A stretch of 64,000 bases of DNA from Arthrobacter sp. V1I7 (GCF_030817015.1 NZ_JAUSYS010000001.1:620001-684000); one strand, 5' to 3'. Positions 15,472-24,404 are shown, counted from the stretch's first letter. Notes: a model not told the origin generated them from the sequence alone. Numbers and translations are program-made.

Positions 15472-16401
15472 TCAGAACCCGCGGCTCAGCACCAGTCCCA
15501 GCGAGAACAGCACCGCGTAGCCGAGGTTGATCAGCCCGGTCTGCTTGAGCACCGGGATCAGGCTCTTGCGCCGCCGGCCGGAGATCATCAGCCAGGATGG
15601 CATCAGGCTGGCCGGAATCAGCAGCAGCACAATGAGCATCCAGGGCCGTCCCGGCGCCAGCACAATCACCAGCAGGATGGCGACGGCGAGCATCAGCACG
15701 TAGCTTTCCCGGGCATGCTTGTCCCCGAGCCGCACCGCCAGGGTCTTCTTCCCGGCCTTCCGGTCGGTGGGGATGTCGCGGACGTTGTTGGCCATCAGCA
15801 GGGCGCAGGCAATCAGGCCCGTGCCGATGGCACCGATGATGGCCGCGAGGCTCAGTTGGCCGGCCTGCGTGTAGGTGGTGCCGAGCGTGGCCACGAGTCC
15901 GAAGAAGACGAACACGAACACATCGCCCAGGCCGAGGTAGCCGTAGGGGTTCCTGCCGCCCGTGTAGCCCCAGGCCGCGAGGACGCAGCCGAGGCCCACG
16001 AGGATCAGCCACCAGGTCTGCGTCATGACCACCAGCGCGAGACCGAACAACATGGCGAGACCGAACGCAGCGAACGCCGCGTACTTGACCTGTTCGGGCT
16101 TGGCCGCGCCGGAGCCGACCAGCCGCATCGGGCCTACCCGGTCCTCGTCGGTGCCACGGATGCCGTCCGAGTAGTCGTTGGCGTAGTTCACGCCGATCTG
16201 GAGCAGCAGGGCCACGAGCGCGGCCAGCACGGCGTTGAGCGGGCGGAAGGCGCCCATCTCGAACGCGGCGGCAGTGCCGATCAGGACGGGCGCGATCGCG
16301 GCGGGCAGGGTGCGCAGACGGGCGCCTTGGATCCATTGAGCGGCTGTGGCCACGTTCAGTACCTCGTGTTGGTTCGGCGACGCCGGAAGTGCCCGGCCCA
16401 T
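15472..16401 (-). CDS. menA: 1,4-dihydroxy-2-naphthoate polyprenyltransferase
   Basis: MenA attaches the polyprenyl chain to 1,4-dihydroxy-2-naphthoate in the membrane, making demethylmenaquinone. The UbiA-fold signature NYANDYSDGIRGTDEDR gives the first Asp-rich motif, with a second around NVRDIPTDRKAGKKTLAVRL; eight or nine helices follow. The ATG at 16401 directly follows the menE stop (TAGATG), implying coupling; a GTG at 16353 with GAGG upstream is an alternative start closer to the family consensus (QWIQGARLRTLPAAIAPV). It is the last gene of menB-menE-menA. Confidence 0.93.
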   Translation of the reverse strand: MGRALPASPNQHEVLNVATAAQWIQGARLRTLPAAIAPVLIGTAAAFEMGAFRPLNAVLAALVALLLQIGVNYANDYSDGIRGTDEDRVGPMRLVGSGAAKPEQVKYAAFAAFGLAMLFGLALVVMTQTWWLILVGLGCVLAAWGYTGGRNPYGYLGLGDVFVFVFFGLVATLGTTYTQAGQLSLAAIIGAIGTGLIACALLMANNVRDIPTDRKAGKKTLAVRLGDKHARESYVLMLAVAILLVIVLAPGRPWMLIVLLLIPASLMPSWLMISGRRRKSLIPVLKQTGLINLGYAVLFSLGLVLSRGF

Positions 16402-17556
16402 CTATTTTCCCTGATGCAGCTCGGTGAGCCGAACCGTCATGCCCAGCCGGTCGGGTTTCCCGTTGGGCAGCATCAAAAGTTCGCCGGCGGCCAGCACGGT
16501 TTTCGGAGCCAGGTTACCCAGCCGCGGTGCCCAGGCAGCGCCCGCGGTGAAGCCCGCAATACTCTCCGGGGAGCTGTCGGCCAGTGCCACATAGGCGGCA
16601 AGGGACTGGCCCCACTCGGCGGAGGGAACGCCGGCCACGAAGGCGGCCAGCACGCCGTCGAGCTTCTCCAGCTCCGCCTGCACGTGCGCGGCGGACACCT
16701 TCACGCCGCCGGTGATGACGACGTCGTCGGCCCGGCCCAAAACCGCCAGGCTGCCATCACTCGCCAGTTCGCCAAGGTCGCTGGTGCGGTACCAGCGGAC
16801 CCCGTCGTCCTCCGCGAACGCCTCCGCGGTGAGTTCCGGGGCGTCCACATAACCGGCGGCCACGGTGGCGCCGCCGAGCAGGATGCGTCCGTCGTCGGCC
16901 AGCCGGACCTCGACGCCGTCCAGCGGGACGCCGTCGTAAACACACCCCCCGCAGGTCTCGGCGGAGCCGTAGGTGGTCACGACCCGGACGCCGGCCTCGC
17001 GCGCCGAGGCGAGCAGCTCCGGGGCGGCCGGGGCGCCGCCGACCAGCACCGCGTTGAAACGGCGCAGCACCGCGAGGGTGTCGGCCGAGGGTGAGTCCAG
17101 CAGCCGCTGCAGCTGGGTGGGAACGAGCGAGGTGAACCGGATCTTGTCCGTCAGTTCGAGCGCGGCGGCGGTGAAGGCCTCCGGGGTGAAGCCGCCGCTG
17201 AGGTCCAGGACCCATGGCCGGGTTCCGGCGAAGAGCGAGCGGACCAGCACCTGCAGGCCGGCCACGTACTGCACCGGCAACGCCAGCAGCCACTGGCCCT
17301 CGCCCTTGAGCGCCAGCGCGGTCGCCATCGAGGAGGCCGCCAGCGCATCGACAGTCAGCACCGTCGCCTTGGGCGTGCCGGTGGAGCCGGAGGTCCGCAC
17401 GACGACGGCGGCATCCTCGAAACCCGGGGTTTCGACCCGTGCAACGACAGGGGTGCCGTCCGGACCTGCGGACAGTTCGACGGCGGGACCCTCGCCGCGG
17501 AGGGCAGCGGCCAGCGCCGCCAGGGCAGGTTCAATTTTTCCAGCTGGGGAAGTCAC
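16402..17556 (-). CDS. menE: o-succinylbenzoate--CoA ligase
   Basis: MenE adenylates o-succinylbenzoate and transfers it to CoA in menaquinone synthesis. At 384 residues it is the short actinobacterial form. The P-loop-like VVRTSGSTGTPKATVLT lies near residue 48, the AMP-binding core VVTTYGSAETCGGCVYDG near 195, the hinge WYRTSDLGEL near 255 and the C-terminal lysine region PNGKPDRLGM near 368. It is nine bases downstream of menB and immediately before menA, so the three form one operon. Confidence 0.92.
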   Translation of the reverse strand: MTSPAGKIEPALAALAAALRGEGPAVELSAGPDGTPVVARVETPGFEDAAVVVRTSGSTGTPKATVLTVDALAASSMATALALKGEGQWLLALPVQYVAGLQVLVRSLFAGTRPWVLDLSGGFTPEAFTAAALELTDKIRFTSLVPTQLQRLLDSPSADTLAVLRRFNAVLVGGAPAAPELLASAREAGVRVVTTYGSAETCGGCVYDGVPLDGVEVRLADDGRILLGGATVAAGYVDAPELTAEAFAEDDGVRWYRTSDLGELASDGSLAVLGRADDVVITGGVKVSAAHVQAELEKLDGVLAAFVAGVPSAEWGQSLAAYVALADSSPESIAGFTAGAAWAPRLGNLAPKTVLAAGELLMLPNGKPDRLGMTVRLTELHQGK

Positions 17557-17565
17557 AGGGGCGCC

Positions 17566-18519
17566 TTAGAAGTAGTACGGGAACTGGGACCAGTCGGGAT
17601 CGCGCTTCTCGAGGAAGGCTTCCTTGCCCTCCACCGCCTCGTCCGTCATGTAGGCCAGCCGGGTGGCCTCGCCGGCGAAGACCTGCTGGCCCGCCAGGCC
17701 GTCGTCGGCGAGGTTGAAGGCGAACTTCAGCATCCGGAGAGCCTGCGGGGACTGCCGTGCGATGTCGGCCGCGTATTCCAGCGCCACCTCCTCCAGTCGG
17801 GAGTGGTCCACCGCCTCGTTGACGGCGCCCATCCGGACCATGTCCTCGGCCGAGTACTCGCGGGCCAGGAAGAAGATCTCCCGGGCGGCTTTCTGGCCGA
17901 TCTGGCGGGCCAGCAGCGCGGAGCCGTAGCCGGCGTCGAAACTGCCTACCGTGGCATCCGTCTGCTTGAACTTGCCGTGCTGGCGGGAGGCGATGGTGAG
18001 GTCGGAGACGACGTGTAGCGAGTGCCCGCCGCCGGCCGCCCAGCCGTTTACGACGGCGATGACCACCTTCGGCATGGTGCGCATGAGCCGCTGGACCTCA
18101 AGGATGTGCAGCCGGCCGGCACGCGCCGGATCAATGGTCTCCGGGGTCTCACCCTCGGCGTAGCGGTACCCGTCGCGGCCGCGGATCCGCTGGTCCCCGC
18201 CGGAGCAGAACGAGTGGCCGCCGTCCTTGGCCGAGGGCCCGTTGCCGGTCAGCAGCACCGTGGCCACGTCGGGGGTCATCCGGGCGTGGTCCATGGCGCG
18301 GTACAGCTCATCCACCGTGCCGGGGCGGAACGCATTCCGGACCTCGGGCCGGTTGAAGGCGACGCGGACAGTGGGCAGGTCCCGGACCACGGTGCCGTCC
18401 TCGGAGCGCTCCACCTGCCGGTGGTACGTCATGTCCTGGAAGTCGTCGAAACCGGACACGGTGCGCCACCGGGTGGGGTCAAAGACGTCGGATACCTTGG
18501 CGGGGATTTCGTTGCTCAC
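17566..18519 (-). CDS. menB: 1,4-dihydroxy-2-naphthoyl-CoA synthase
   Basis: MenB closes the second naphthoquinone ring from o-succinylbenzoyl-CoA. It is a crotonase-fold protein of 317 residues with the family hallmarks FCSGGDQRIRG (oxyanion loop), NGWAAGGGHSLHVVSDLTIA, FKQTDATVGSFDAGYGSA and the C-terminal DPDWSQFPYYF. It differs from the paa hydratases in this window by its N-terminal extension and the SGGDQ motif. It is the first gene of menB-menE-menA. No menD, menC or menF lies nearby. Confidence 0.94.
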   Translation of the reverse strand: MSNEIPAKVSDVFDPTRWRTVSGFDDFQDMTYHRQVERSEDGTVVRDLPTVRVAFNRPEVRNAFRPGTVDELYRAMDHARMTPDVATVLLTGNGPSAKDGGHSFCSGGDQRIRGRDGYRYAEGETPETIDPARAGRLHILEVQRLMRTMPKVVIAVVNGWAAGGGHSLHVVSDLTIASRQHGKFKQTDATVGSFDAGYGSALLARQIGQKAAREIFFLAREYSAEDMVRMGAVNEAVDHSRLEEVALEYAADIARQSPQALRMLKFAFNLADDGLAGQQVFAGEATRLAYMTDEAVEGKEAFLEKRDPDWSQFPYYF

Positions 18520-18540
18520 GGTCCGAGTCTAGTAATCGCG

Positions 18541-18981
18541 TCAGCTGATGCAGAACTCGTTGCCTTCCGGGTCCGCCATTGTGTGCCACGAGTGCGGTCC
18601 CTGGCTGGCGGTCCAGAGGAACCTGGCGCCGCGCACTTCAAGCGCGGCGCGCGCGGCGTCCTTGTCTGCGCCCGCGAGGTTCACGTCCCAATGAATCCGG
18701 TTCTTGATGGTTTTTTCTTCCGGGACGGTCTGGAAGAGAATGCGGCGGCTGGGCGGCTTGGCGTCGAGTTCTTCGGGCGGGCGGATGGCTGCGCCGGCGC
18801 CCCACACGAGTTTGCCCTTGTGCCGCAGGGTGTCCGCCGCCGTGGCGAAGCCCTGGTCGATCATGGAGCGGATGAAGGCCTCATCCTGCGGCTCCACGGC
18901 CCAGTCCAGGGTTTCGGCCCACCAGTCGGCAAGCTCATGCGGGTTCCTGCAGTCGACGGCGATCTGGATGTTGAGTGTCAT
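18541..18981 (-). CDS. VOC superfamily (glyoxalase-like) protein (146 aa)
   Basis: A single-copy vicinal-oxygen-chelate domain of the Glyoxalase_6 type: IQIAVDCRNPHELADWWAET at the start, NRIHWDVNLAGADKDAARAA in the middle and MADPEGNEFCIS at the end. Members range from antibiotic-binding proteins to dioxygenases, and no substrate is suggested here. It lies 22 bases beyond menB's start region on the same strand, but it is probably not functionally linked to menaquinone. Confidence 0.83.
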   Translation of the reverse strand: MTLNIQIAVDCRNPHELADWWAETLDWAVEPQDEAFIRSMIDQGFATAADTLRHKGKLVWGAGAAIRPPEELDAKPPSRRILFQTVPEEKTIKNRIHWDVNLAGADKDAARAALEVRGARFLWTASQGPHSWHTMADPEGNEFCIS

Positions 18982-19076
18982 GGAAAGAAACTACGACGCC
19001 GCGCCCTCCGCCGGAAGACCCTCGGGGGCTGATGCTGCGACCTGCCATCTCGACGGCGGGCCCCGTGGCTGCGGCG

Positions 19077-19838
19077 CTAGCCCTGGATGCGCTGCAGCTG
19101 CTCCAGGACTTCGGGCGGGATGGCATAGATGAAGATGACGGCCAGCAGGTTCTTCGAGGCGTGGACGAAGTACGAGAACATCACGTTCTTGCCGGTCCAG
19201 ACATAGACGAACACCAGCACGGCGCCCATGGCGAGGTAGGGCATCAGCACCGGCAGGGTCAGGTCTTCCTGGCCGACGATGTGGAGGGCCGCAAACAGCA
19301 CCACAGACAGGGTGCAACAGATCCAGATGTTGACCCGCCGGCTGAGCTTGCCGATCAGCAGGTGGCGGAAGATGTACTCCTCCACGAAGGGGCCGACGAC
19401 CACCAGCAGGGGGACCATCAGCCAGGCCGGAACCTGCTGCATGAGGGCCTGCAGTCCTGCCTGGTTCGCGGAGGTCTGGACGGGACCGCTGACGGCAACG
19501 AGGATCGCGGTGAGGATCATCATGACCACGACAGCCAGCGGGACCATGAGGAGCGTAAACCACGGTCTCGTAGCCAGGACGCGGAGGTCGCGCACGGCGA
19601 TTTTCCGGGCCGCCGCCACTGCCAGGACGCCGATGGTTCCGTAAAAGAGCAGGTTGACCGCATAGGACGCCACGGCCGGGTTGCGCGAAATCTGCAGCAT
19701 CAGCGGCGCCAGCAACCCGCTGGCCACGGTAAAGAATGCGGCCACGGCAACGTAGAGCCCGGCGGTGGTGAGATCGAGCCGGGAGAAGCGGTAAAGCTCC
19801 GGCCGGGGAGCGGGAGGTGTGCGGAGAGCTGTGCCCAT
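19077..19838 (-). CDS. CPBP-family intramembrane metalloprotease (253 aa)
   Basis: A membrane protein of the CPBP/Abi (CAAX prenyl protease 2-like) family. The conserved glutamates are in GPFVEEYIFRHLLIGKLSRR and the metal-binding histidine in LFAALHIVGQEDL, with another His-containing segment near FSYFVHASKNLLAV. About six hydrophobic helices are visible. Family members cleave membrane peptides or act in bacteriocin self-protection; the substrate here is unknown. The gene faces away from the metal transporter operon. Confidence 0.86.
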   Translation of the reverse strand: MGTALRTPPAPRPELYRFSRLDLTTAGLYVAVAAFFTVASGLLAPLMLQISRNPAVASYAVNLLFYGTIGVLAVAAARKIAVRDLRVLATRPWFTLLMVPLAVVVMMILTAILVAVSGPVQTSANQAGLQALMQQVPAWLMVPLLVVVGPFVEEYIFRHLLIGKLSRRVNIWICCTLSVVLFAALHIVGQEDLTLPVLMPYLAMGAVLVFVYVWTGKNVMFSYFVHASKNLLAVIFIYAIPPEVLEQLQRIQG

Positions 19839-19877
19839 GCCACCAGCCTAGCGTCGCGGCAGGGTGACGGGACCAAG

Positions 19878-19903
19878 TAGAATATTCGGTATGCCTAAAT
19901 TTA
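19878..19903 (+). promoter_or_regulatory. Metal-transporter promoter with DtxR/MntR-like operator
   Basis: A -10-like TAGAAT (19878-19883) is followed seven to eight bases later by ATG at 19891, so a leaderless transcript is possible. Overlapping it is the imperfect palindrome AATATTCGGTATGCCTAAAT (with two further T bases), which resembles DtxR/IdeR/MntR boxes in its TTAGGC-AT-ACCGAA core. Metal-bound repressor would block both promoter and start codon. The box type fits the gene that follows, but which metal is sensed is not known. Confidence 0.55.
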
Positions 19904-20874
19904 TGTTTCGGTGCGCCAAAGTAGTCCGCCGAACCCGTAACATCCGCGCCGCCGGAGCCGCGGTCGTCGCCGTTCTTCTCTGCCTGTCCCTGGCCGCGTG
20001 CGGGGGTGCTGCCCCAGGGCAGGGTTCTGCGGGGCAGGGATCCGCGGGCGGGAAGCCCGTGGTGCTGACCACGTTCACGGTGCTGGCTGACGTGGCGCAG
20101 AACGTGGCGGGGGACAAGCTCCAGGTCGAATCCATCACTAAGGCCGGGGCTGAAATCCACGGCTACGAGCCCACCCCCGGGGACATCCGCAAGGCGTCCA
20201 AGGCGGACCTGATCCTGGACAACGGCCTGAACCTTGAGGCGTGGTTTTCCCAGTTCGTCGAGGGCCTGGACGTTCCGCACGCCGTGGTGAGCGAAGGCGT
20301 GGATGTGCTGTCCATCAGCGAAGATTCCTATCAGGGCAAGCCGAACCCGCACGCGTGGATGTCGCCGGTCAACGTCCAGCTCTACGTGGACAACATGGTG
20401 AAGGCGTTCTCGAAGCTGGACCCGGACAACGCGGCAGTCTTCGAGGCGAACGGCGCGGCCTACAAGGCCAAGCTGCAGTCCGTGAAGGACGAAATGGTCC
20501 AGAAGCTCGCGACCGTCCCCGAGGCGCAGCGGGCGCTGGTGACGTGCGAGGGTGCCTTCTCCTACCTGGCGCGCGATGCCGGCCTCCGGGAGGTCTACAT
20601 CTGGGCCGTCAACGCCGAACAGCAGGCCACCCCGCAGCAGATCGCCAGGGCCATCGAATTCGTGAAGGCCAACAAGGTCCCGGCCGTTTTCTGCGAGTCC
20701 ACGGTCTCCGACGCCCCGATGCGCCAGGTAGTGGGTGCCACGGGGTCGGCGTTCGGCGGGGTGCTCTACGTGGATTCGCTCTCCGAGGCGGACGGGCCCG
20801 TCCCCACGTACCTGGATCTCATCCGGCACGACTCGAAAGTCATCACCGAAGGGCTGACGGGAGCGGCATCATGA
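19891..20874 (+). CDS. Metal ABC transporter substrate-binding lipoprotein
   Basis: A 327-residue cluster 9 (ZnuA/PsaA/SitA) solute-binding protein that captures Mn2+, Zn2+ or Fe2+ outside the cell. A signal peptide ends in LLCLSLAACGG, where LAAC is a lipobox. Metal ligands expected of the family are visible: His in AEIHGYEPTPGD, His in KPNPHAWMSP, Glu in TCEGAFSYLAR and Asp in the VDSLSEADGP region. There is no His-rich loop, which favours Mn or Fe over Zn. ATG 19891 overlaps the operator-like palindrome; ATG 19903 is an alternative. Its stop overlaps the start of the ATPase gene (ATGA). Confidence 0.88.
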   Translation: MPKFMFRCAKVVRRTRNIRAAGAAVVAVLLCLSLAACGGAAPGQGSAGQGSAGGKPVVLTTFTVLADVAQNVAGDKLQVESITKAGAEIHGYEPTPGDIRKASKADLILDNGLNLEAWFSQFVEGLDVPHAVVSEGVDVLSISEDSYQGKPNPHAWMSPVNVQLYVDNMVKAFSKLDPDNAAVFEANGAAYKAKLQSVKDEMVQKLATVPEAQRALVTCEGAFSYLARDAGLREVYIWAVNAEQQATPQQIARAIEFVKANKVPAVFCESTVSDAPMRQVVGATGSAFGGVLYVDSLSEADGPVPTYLDLIRHDSKVITEGLTGAAS

Positions 20875-21683
20875 GCCATCCGGCCATTCTGGTGGAAAAC
20901 GTCACCGTCCATTACGGCGAGGTCCTGGCGCTCGACGCCGCGTCGCTGTCCCTGGAAGCCGGGCGGATCTGCGGCTTGGTGGGCATGAACGGCTCGGGTA
21001 AATCCACGCTGTTCAAGGCGATCATGGGGATGATCAAGCCCGACGCCGGCAGGGTGCTGATCAACGGCGCACCGCCATCCAGGGCGCGCAGGGAAGGCGG
21101 GATCGGCTACGTCCCGCAAAGCGAAGATGTGGACTGGCAGTTTCCGCTGTCCGTCCGCGACGTCGTGATGATGGGCCGCTACGGGCACCAGGGCTTCACC
21201 CGGCGTCCTTCCCACGCCGACCGCGACGCCGTTGACCTGGCCCTGGACCGGGTGGAACTGTCGGAATTCGCAAACCGGCAGATCGGCCAGCTTTCCGGCG
21301 GTCAGAAGAAACGTGCCTTCGTGGCCCGGGGAATCGCCCAGGGAGCCACGATGATGCTCCTGGACGAGCCGTTCGCCGGCGTCGACAAGCGCTCCGAGGC
21401 AACCGTCACCCGCCTGCTGAAGGAGTTGGCCGCGGACGGCTGCACCATCCTCATCTCAACCCATGACCTGCACGCCCTTCCGCAGCTCTGCGACGAGGCC
21501 GTGCTCCTGATGCGCAAGGTCCTGATGCACGGCCCGCCCGAAGTGGTCCTGCAGCCGGAGCATCTGGCCATGGCCTTCGGCCTCGACGTCCTCAACCGCG
21601 ACCTTCCGAACCGCGACCTTCCGAACCGCGACCTTCCAAACCTTTCGAACCTCGACTTCTCGAAACAACCAGGCAGGAGCTGA
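20871..21683 (+). CDS. Metal ABC transporter ATP-binding protein
   Basis: A 270-residue ABC ATPase that drives uptake with the neighbouring binding protein and permease. Walker A is GMNGSGKST (about 39-47), the signature is LSGGQKKR, Walker B is MMLLDEP, and the switch His is in ISTHDLHALP. The start ATG overlaps the previous stop. The extreme C-terminus carries three copies of a 15-base repeat, giving NRDLP-NRDLP-NRDLP (21594-21638), a slippage-prone tail outside the conserved domain. Confidence 0.92.
   Translation: MSHPAILVENVTVHYGEVLALDAASLSLEAGRICGLVGMNGSGKSTLFKAIMGMIKPDAGRVLINGAPPSRARREGGIGYVPQSEDVDWQFPLSVRDVVMMGRYGHQGFTRRPSHADRDAVDLALDRVELSEFANRQIGQLSGGQKKRAFVARGIAQGATMMLLDEPFAGVDKRSEATVTRLLKELAADGCTILISTHDLHALPQLCDEAVLLMRKVLMHGPPEVVLQPEHLAMAFGLDVLNRDLPNRDLPNRDLPNLSNLDFSKQPGRS
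21594..21638 (+). repeat. 15-bp tandem repeat in the ABC ATPase tail
   Basis: Three consecutive units of AACCGCGACCTTCCG (last base A in the third) are followed by two decayed units, and together they encode NRDLP repeats. Confidence 0.9.
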
Positions 21684-21686
21684 GCC

Positions 21687-22562
21687 ATGGACCTCTTCGG
21701 CATCCTGCTGGAACCGCTGGGCTATGACTTCATGGTCCGCGCCATCACCACCACGGCGCTCGCGGCCATCGTGTGCGCCGTGCTGAGCTGCTGGCTGGTG
21801 CTGATTGGCTGGTCGCTGATGGGTGACGCAGTCTCCCACGCCGTGCTGCCGGGGGTGGTGCTGGCCTACATCGTGGGCGCCCCCTTCGCCCTGGGGGCGC
21901 TGGTGTTCGCGCTGCTTGCCGTGACCCTGATCGGGGTAGTCCGCAACACCAGCCGGGTGAAGGAGGACGCGGCGATCGGGATCGTGTTCACGTCGCTGTT
22001 CGCCCTGGGCCTGGTGCTCATCTCCGTCACACCCAGCCAGACAGACCTCAACCACATCATCTTCGGCAACCTTCTGGGCGTCAGCGTCCCGGACCTTATC
22101 CAGGTGCTCGTGCTGGGGGTGGTCGCCTTTGCCATTCTGATTCTCAAGCGCCGCGATCTCACGCTGTACGCTTTCGACCCCACGCATGCGCATGCGATCG
22201 GCCTGTCCCCCAAGCGGCTCGGAGCGCTGCTGCTGGGTCTTCTGGCGCTGACCTCGGTGGTGGCCCTGCAGACCGTGGGTGTGGTGCTGGTCGTTGCCAT
22301 GCTGATCATCCCCGGCGCTACGGCCTACCTGCTGACGGACCGTTTCTCCCGAATGCTGGTGATCGCTCCGGTCATTTCCGCGTTGTGCTCCGTCGCCGGC
22401 ATCTACCTCAGTTACTACCTGGACACCGCGTCCGGGGCGATGGTGGTGCTGACCCAGGGGGCCGCGTTCGCCGTCGTCTATCTGTTCAGCCCCCGGCAGG
22501 GGCTGATCGGTACCCGGCTGGCGAAGGCCCGGCGCAGGAAGGCCGTCGCGCTCAGAGCTTGA
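21687..22562 (+). CDS. Metal ABC transporter permease
   Basis: A 291-residue ABC-3 family permease with about eight helices. Typical family segments are CWLVLIGWSLMGDAVSHAVL near residue 33, NHIIFGNLLGVS near 115 and the C-terminal VVLVVAMLIIPGATAYLLTD. It starts three bases after the ATPase stop. With the binding protein and ATPase it forms a complete Mn/Fe/Zn-type importer, probably repressed by the metal-sensing regulator that recognises the upstream palindrome. Confidence 0.92.
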   Translation: MDLFGILLEPLGYDFMVRAITTTALAAIVCAVLSCWLVLIGWSLMGDAVSHAVLPGVVLAYIVGAPFALGALVFALLAVTLIGVVRNTSRVKEDAAIGIVFTSLFALGLVLISVTPSQTDLNHIIFGNLLGVSVPDLIQVLVLGVVAFAILILKRRDLTLYAFDPTHAHAIGLSPKRLGALLLGLLALTSVVALQTVGVVLVVAMLIIPGATAYLLTDRFSRMLVIAPVISALCSVAGIYLSYYLDTASGAMVVLTQGAAFAVVYLFSPRQGLIGTRLAKARRRKAVALRA

Positions 22563-22893
22563 GCCGCTTCCGGACCTGAACCTTACCGGACCGGACACGG
22601 CCTTTCAGAGCGGTAGGCGAACCGCTGCCCGGCCAGGGCGCACCCGGCCGCGTTGAGCAGAACATTATTCTGCCCAACTGCACGAACGCCTTCGTTAATT
22701 AGTCTTGGGTCCCGATTGGTGTTGTCCGCGTCACGTCAGGCCGGGGGAGCTTGTACGATGGATATGCCGCGCGAAGCTTCGACCCTTTGTCAGGTTCGGT
22801 ACACGTTCTTGTCCCTCGCGGATGATCCACCGAATTTTGTGTACCCGGCTCCCGGTCCAGTCCCGGCCATACTCCGACCTACAAGGAACACCT
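22563..22893 (+). promoter_or_regulatory. 331-bp upstream region of the amino acid permease gene
   Basis: No gene is seen here. A perfect 6-base inverted repeat GCAGAA / TTCTGC around CATTA (22657-22673) is the clearest structure and could be an operator. The AT-rich CGTTAATTAGTC near 22692-22703 is a possible promoter element. There is no hairpin terminator for the transporter operon that I could identify with confidence. Confidence 0.35.
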
Positions 22894-24354
22894 GTGCCAT
22901 CACTTACCCCCACAGAACTTAAGAGCGCGCCGGCGCAATCCGCCGTCGTCGACTCGACCCTCAGCGCCGAGGGCTACAAAAAGTCCCTGAGCGGCCGCCA
23001 GGTCACCATGATTGCCATGGGCGGCGCCATCGGCGTCGGCCTCTTCATGGGTGCCGGCGGACGTCTGGCCTCCACCGGTCCCGCGCTGATCTTCTCCTAC
23101 GCTATTGCCGGCGTCATCGCCTACCTGCTGATGCGCGCCCTGGGCGAGCTCATCATGTACCGCCAGACATCGGGCTCGTTCGTCAGTTATGCCGGCGAAA
23201 TGTTCGGCAAGAAGGGCGCATATGTGTCCGGCTGGATGTACTTCATCAACTGGGCCATGACTGGCATCGCCGAGCTCATCGCGATCGGACTGTACTTCCA
23301 GTTCTTCTTCCCCAACGTGCCGGTCGAACTGACCGCCATCGCAGCACTGCTGCTGCTCGTGGGCGTAAACCTCCTGAGCGTCAAGGCGTTCGGTGAATTC
23401 GAATTCTGGGCGTCCTGCCTCAAGGTCGGCGCCATCGTGATCTTCCTGGCCGTGGGCACCTTCATGGTGGTCACCAACGCCCAGGTGGGCGACGGCAACG
23501 CCTCGGTCAACAACCTCTTCGCAGCCGAAGGCGGGATGTTCCCCAAGGGTGCGCTGGTCATGATCCTGGTCCTGAACGCCGTGATCTTCGCCTATAACGG
23601 AATTGAGCTCGTCGGCATTACCGCCGGCGAAATGCAGGACCCGGCCAAGGAAGTGCCCAAAGCCATCCGCGCCGTCGTCTTCCGCATCGTGGTGTTCTAC
23701 GTCGGTTCCGTGACCCTCCTGGCCATGCTGCTGCCCTCGGACCAGTACGTGGCCGGCACCTCGCCGTTCGTCACCGTGTTCGGCCAGATGGGCCTCGGCT
23801 GGATGGGCGACGTCATGAACATGATCGTCATCACCGCTGCGCTGTCCTCCTGCAACTCGGGCCTGTACTCGATCGGCCGGATCTTCCGCACCATGGCCAA
23901 CAATGGACATGCTCCGACGTGGCTGACCAGGATGTCCAAGAGCCATGTGCCGTACGCCGCCATCCTGGCCATCGGCGGCGTCTACTTCGTAGGCATCCTG
24001 CTCAACATCTGGCTCGGCGGCTCGCACGCCTTCGACCTCGCGCTGAACTCCGCGTCGATCGGCGTGATCTTCACGTGGGGTGCCATCTTCGCCAGCCAGA
24101 TCGCGTTGCGGAAGACCAAGGGCAAGGTTTCATCCCTGCCCGCGCCCGGCGGACCCTGGACCAGTTGGGTGGGCCTGATCGCGCTCCTGGCCATCGCCGT
24201 GCTGATCGGCTTCGACACCATGACCAGCAAGACCGGCGAGGTGTTCCACCTCGGCCTGTGGACCCTGGCGACGATCCCGTTCTTCGCGCTCGTGCTGTGG
24301 CTTGGCTGGCAGAAGGTCAAGAACAACGAACCCAAGAGCGAGCTCTTCAACTAG
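22894..24354 (+). CDS. Amino acid permease (AnsP/CycA-type APC transporter)
   Basis: A 486-residue APC-superfamily transporter with twelve predicted helices. The N-terminal GRQVTMIAMGGAIGVGLFMG, the following GPALIFSYAIAG and the conserved ALGELIMYRQTSGSFVSYA are typical of the AAT family; overall it looks most like L-asparagine permease (AnsP) or the D-Ala/Ser/Gly permease, but the substrate is not certain. GTG at 22894 is chosen because AAGGAA precedes it. It is monocistronic, followed by a strong terminator at 24373. Confidence 0.85.
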   Translation: MPSLTPTELKSAPAQSAVVDSTLSAEGYKKSLSGRQVTMIAMGGAIGVGLFMGAGGRLASTGPALIFSYAIAGVIAYLLMRALGELIMYRQTSGSFVSYAGEMFGKKGAYVSGWMYFINWAMTGIAELIAIGLYFQFFFPNVPVELTAIAALLLLVGVNLLSVKAFGEFEFWASCLKVGAIVIFLAVGTFMVVTNAQVGDGNASVNNLFAAEGGMFPKGALVMILVLNAVIFAYNGIELVGITAGEMQDPAKEVPKAIRAVVFRIVVFYVGSVTLLAMLLPSDQYVAGTSPFVTVFGQMGLGWMGDVMNMIVITAALSSCNSGLYSIGRIFRTMANNGHAPTWLTRMSKSHVPYAAILAIGGVYFVGILLNIWLGGSHAFDLALNSASIGVIFTWGAIFASQIALRKTKGKVSSLPAPGGPWTSWVGLIALLAIAVLIGFDTMTSKTGEVFHLGLWTLATIPFFALVLWLGWQKVKNNEPKSELFN

Positions 24355-24372
24355 CTGGCCCTGGTCAGGCGA

Positions 24373-24404
24373 AAGGCGGGCACTCCTCCGGGGGTGCCCG
24401 CCTT
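24373..24404 (+). terminator. Terminator of the permease gene
   Basis: AAGGCGGGCAC and GTGCCCGCCTT form a perfect 11-base stem around TCCTCCGGGG just after the stop codon. The downstream bases are not T-rich, as is common for actinobacterial terminators. Confidence 0.8.

Noticed and set aside
20241..20870. Long in-frame extension before the metal ABC ATPase
   Set aside because: It is an open frame antiparallel in composition to the binding-protein gene and has no similarity to ATPases; the ATPase starts at the ATGA overlap at 20871.
22705..22893. Extended N-terminus of the amino acid permease
   Set aside because: The extra residues are Arg/Cys/Pro-rich and unlike APC transporters; GTG 22894 has an AAGGAA ribosome site.
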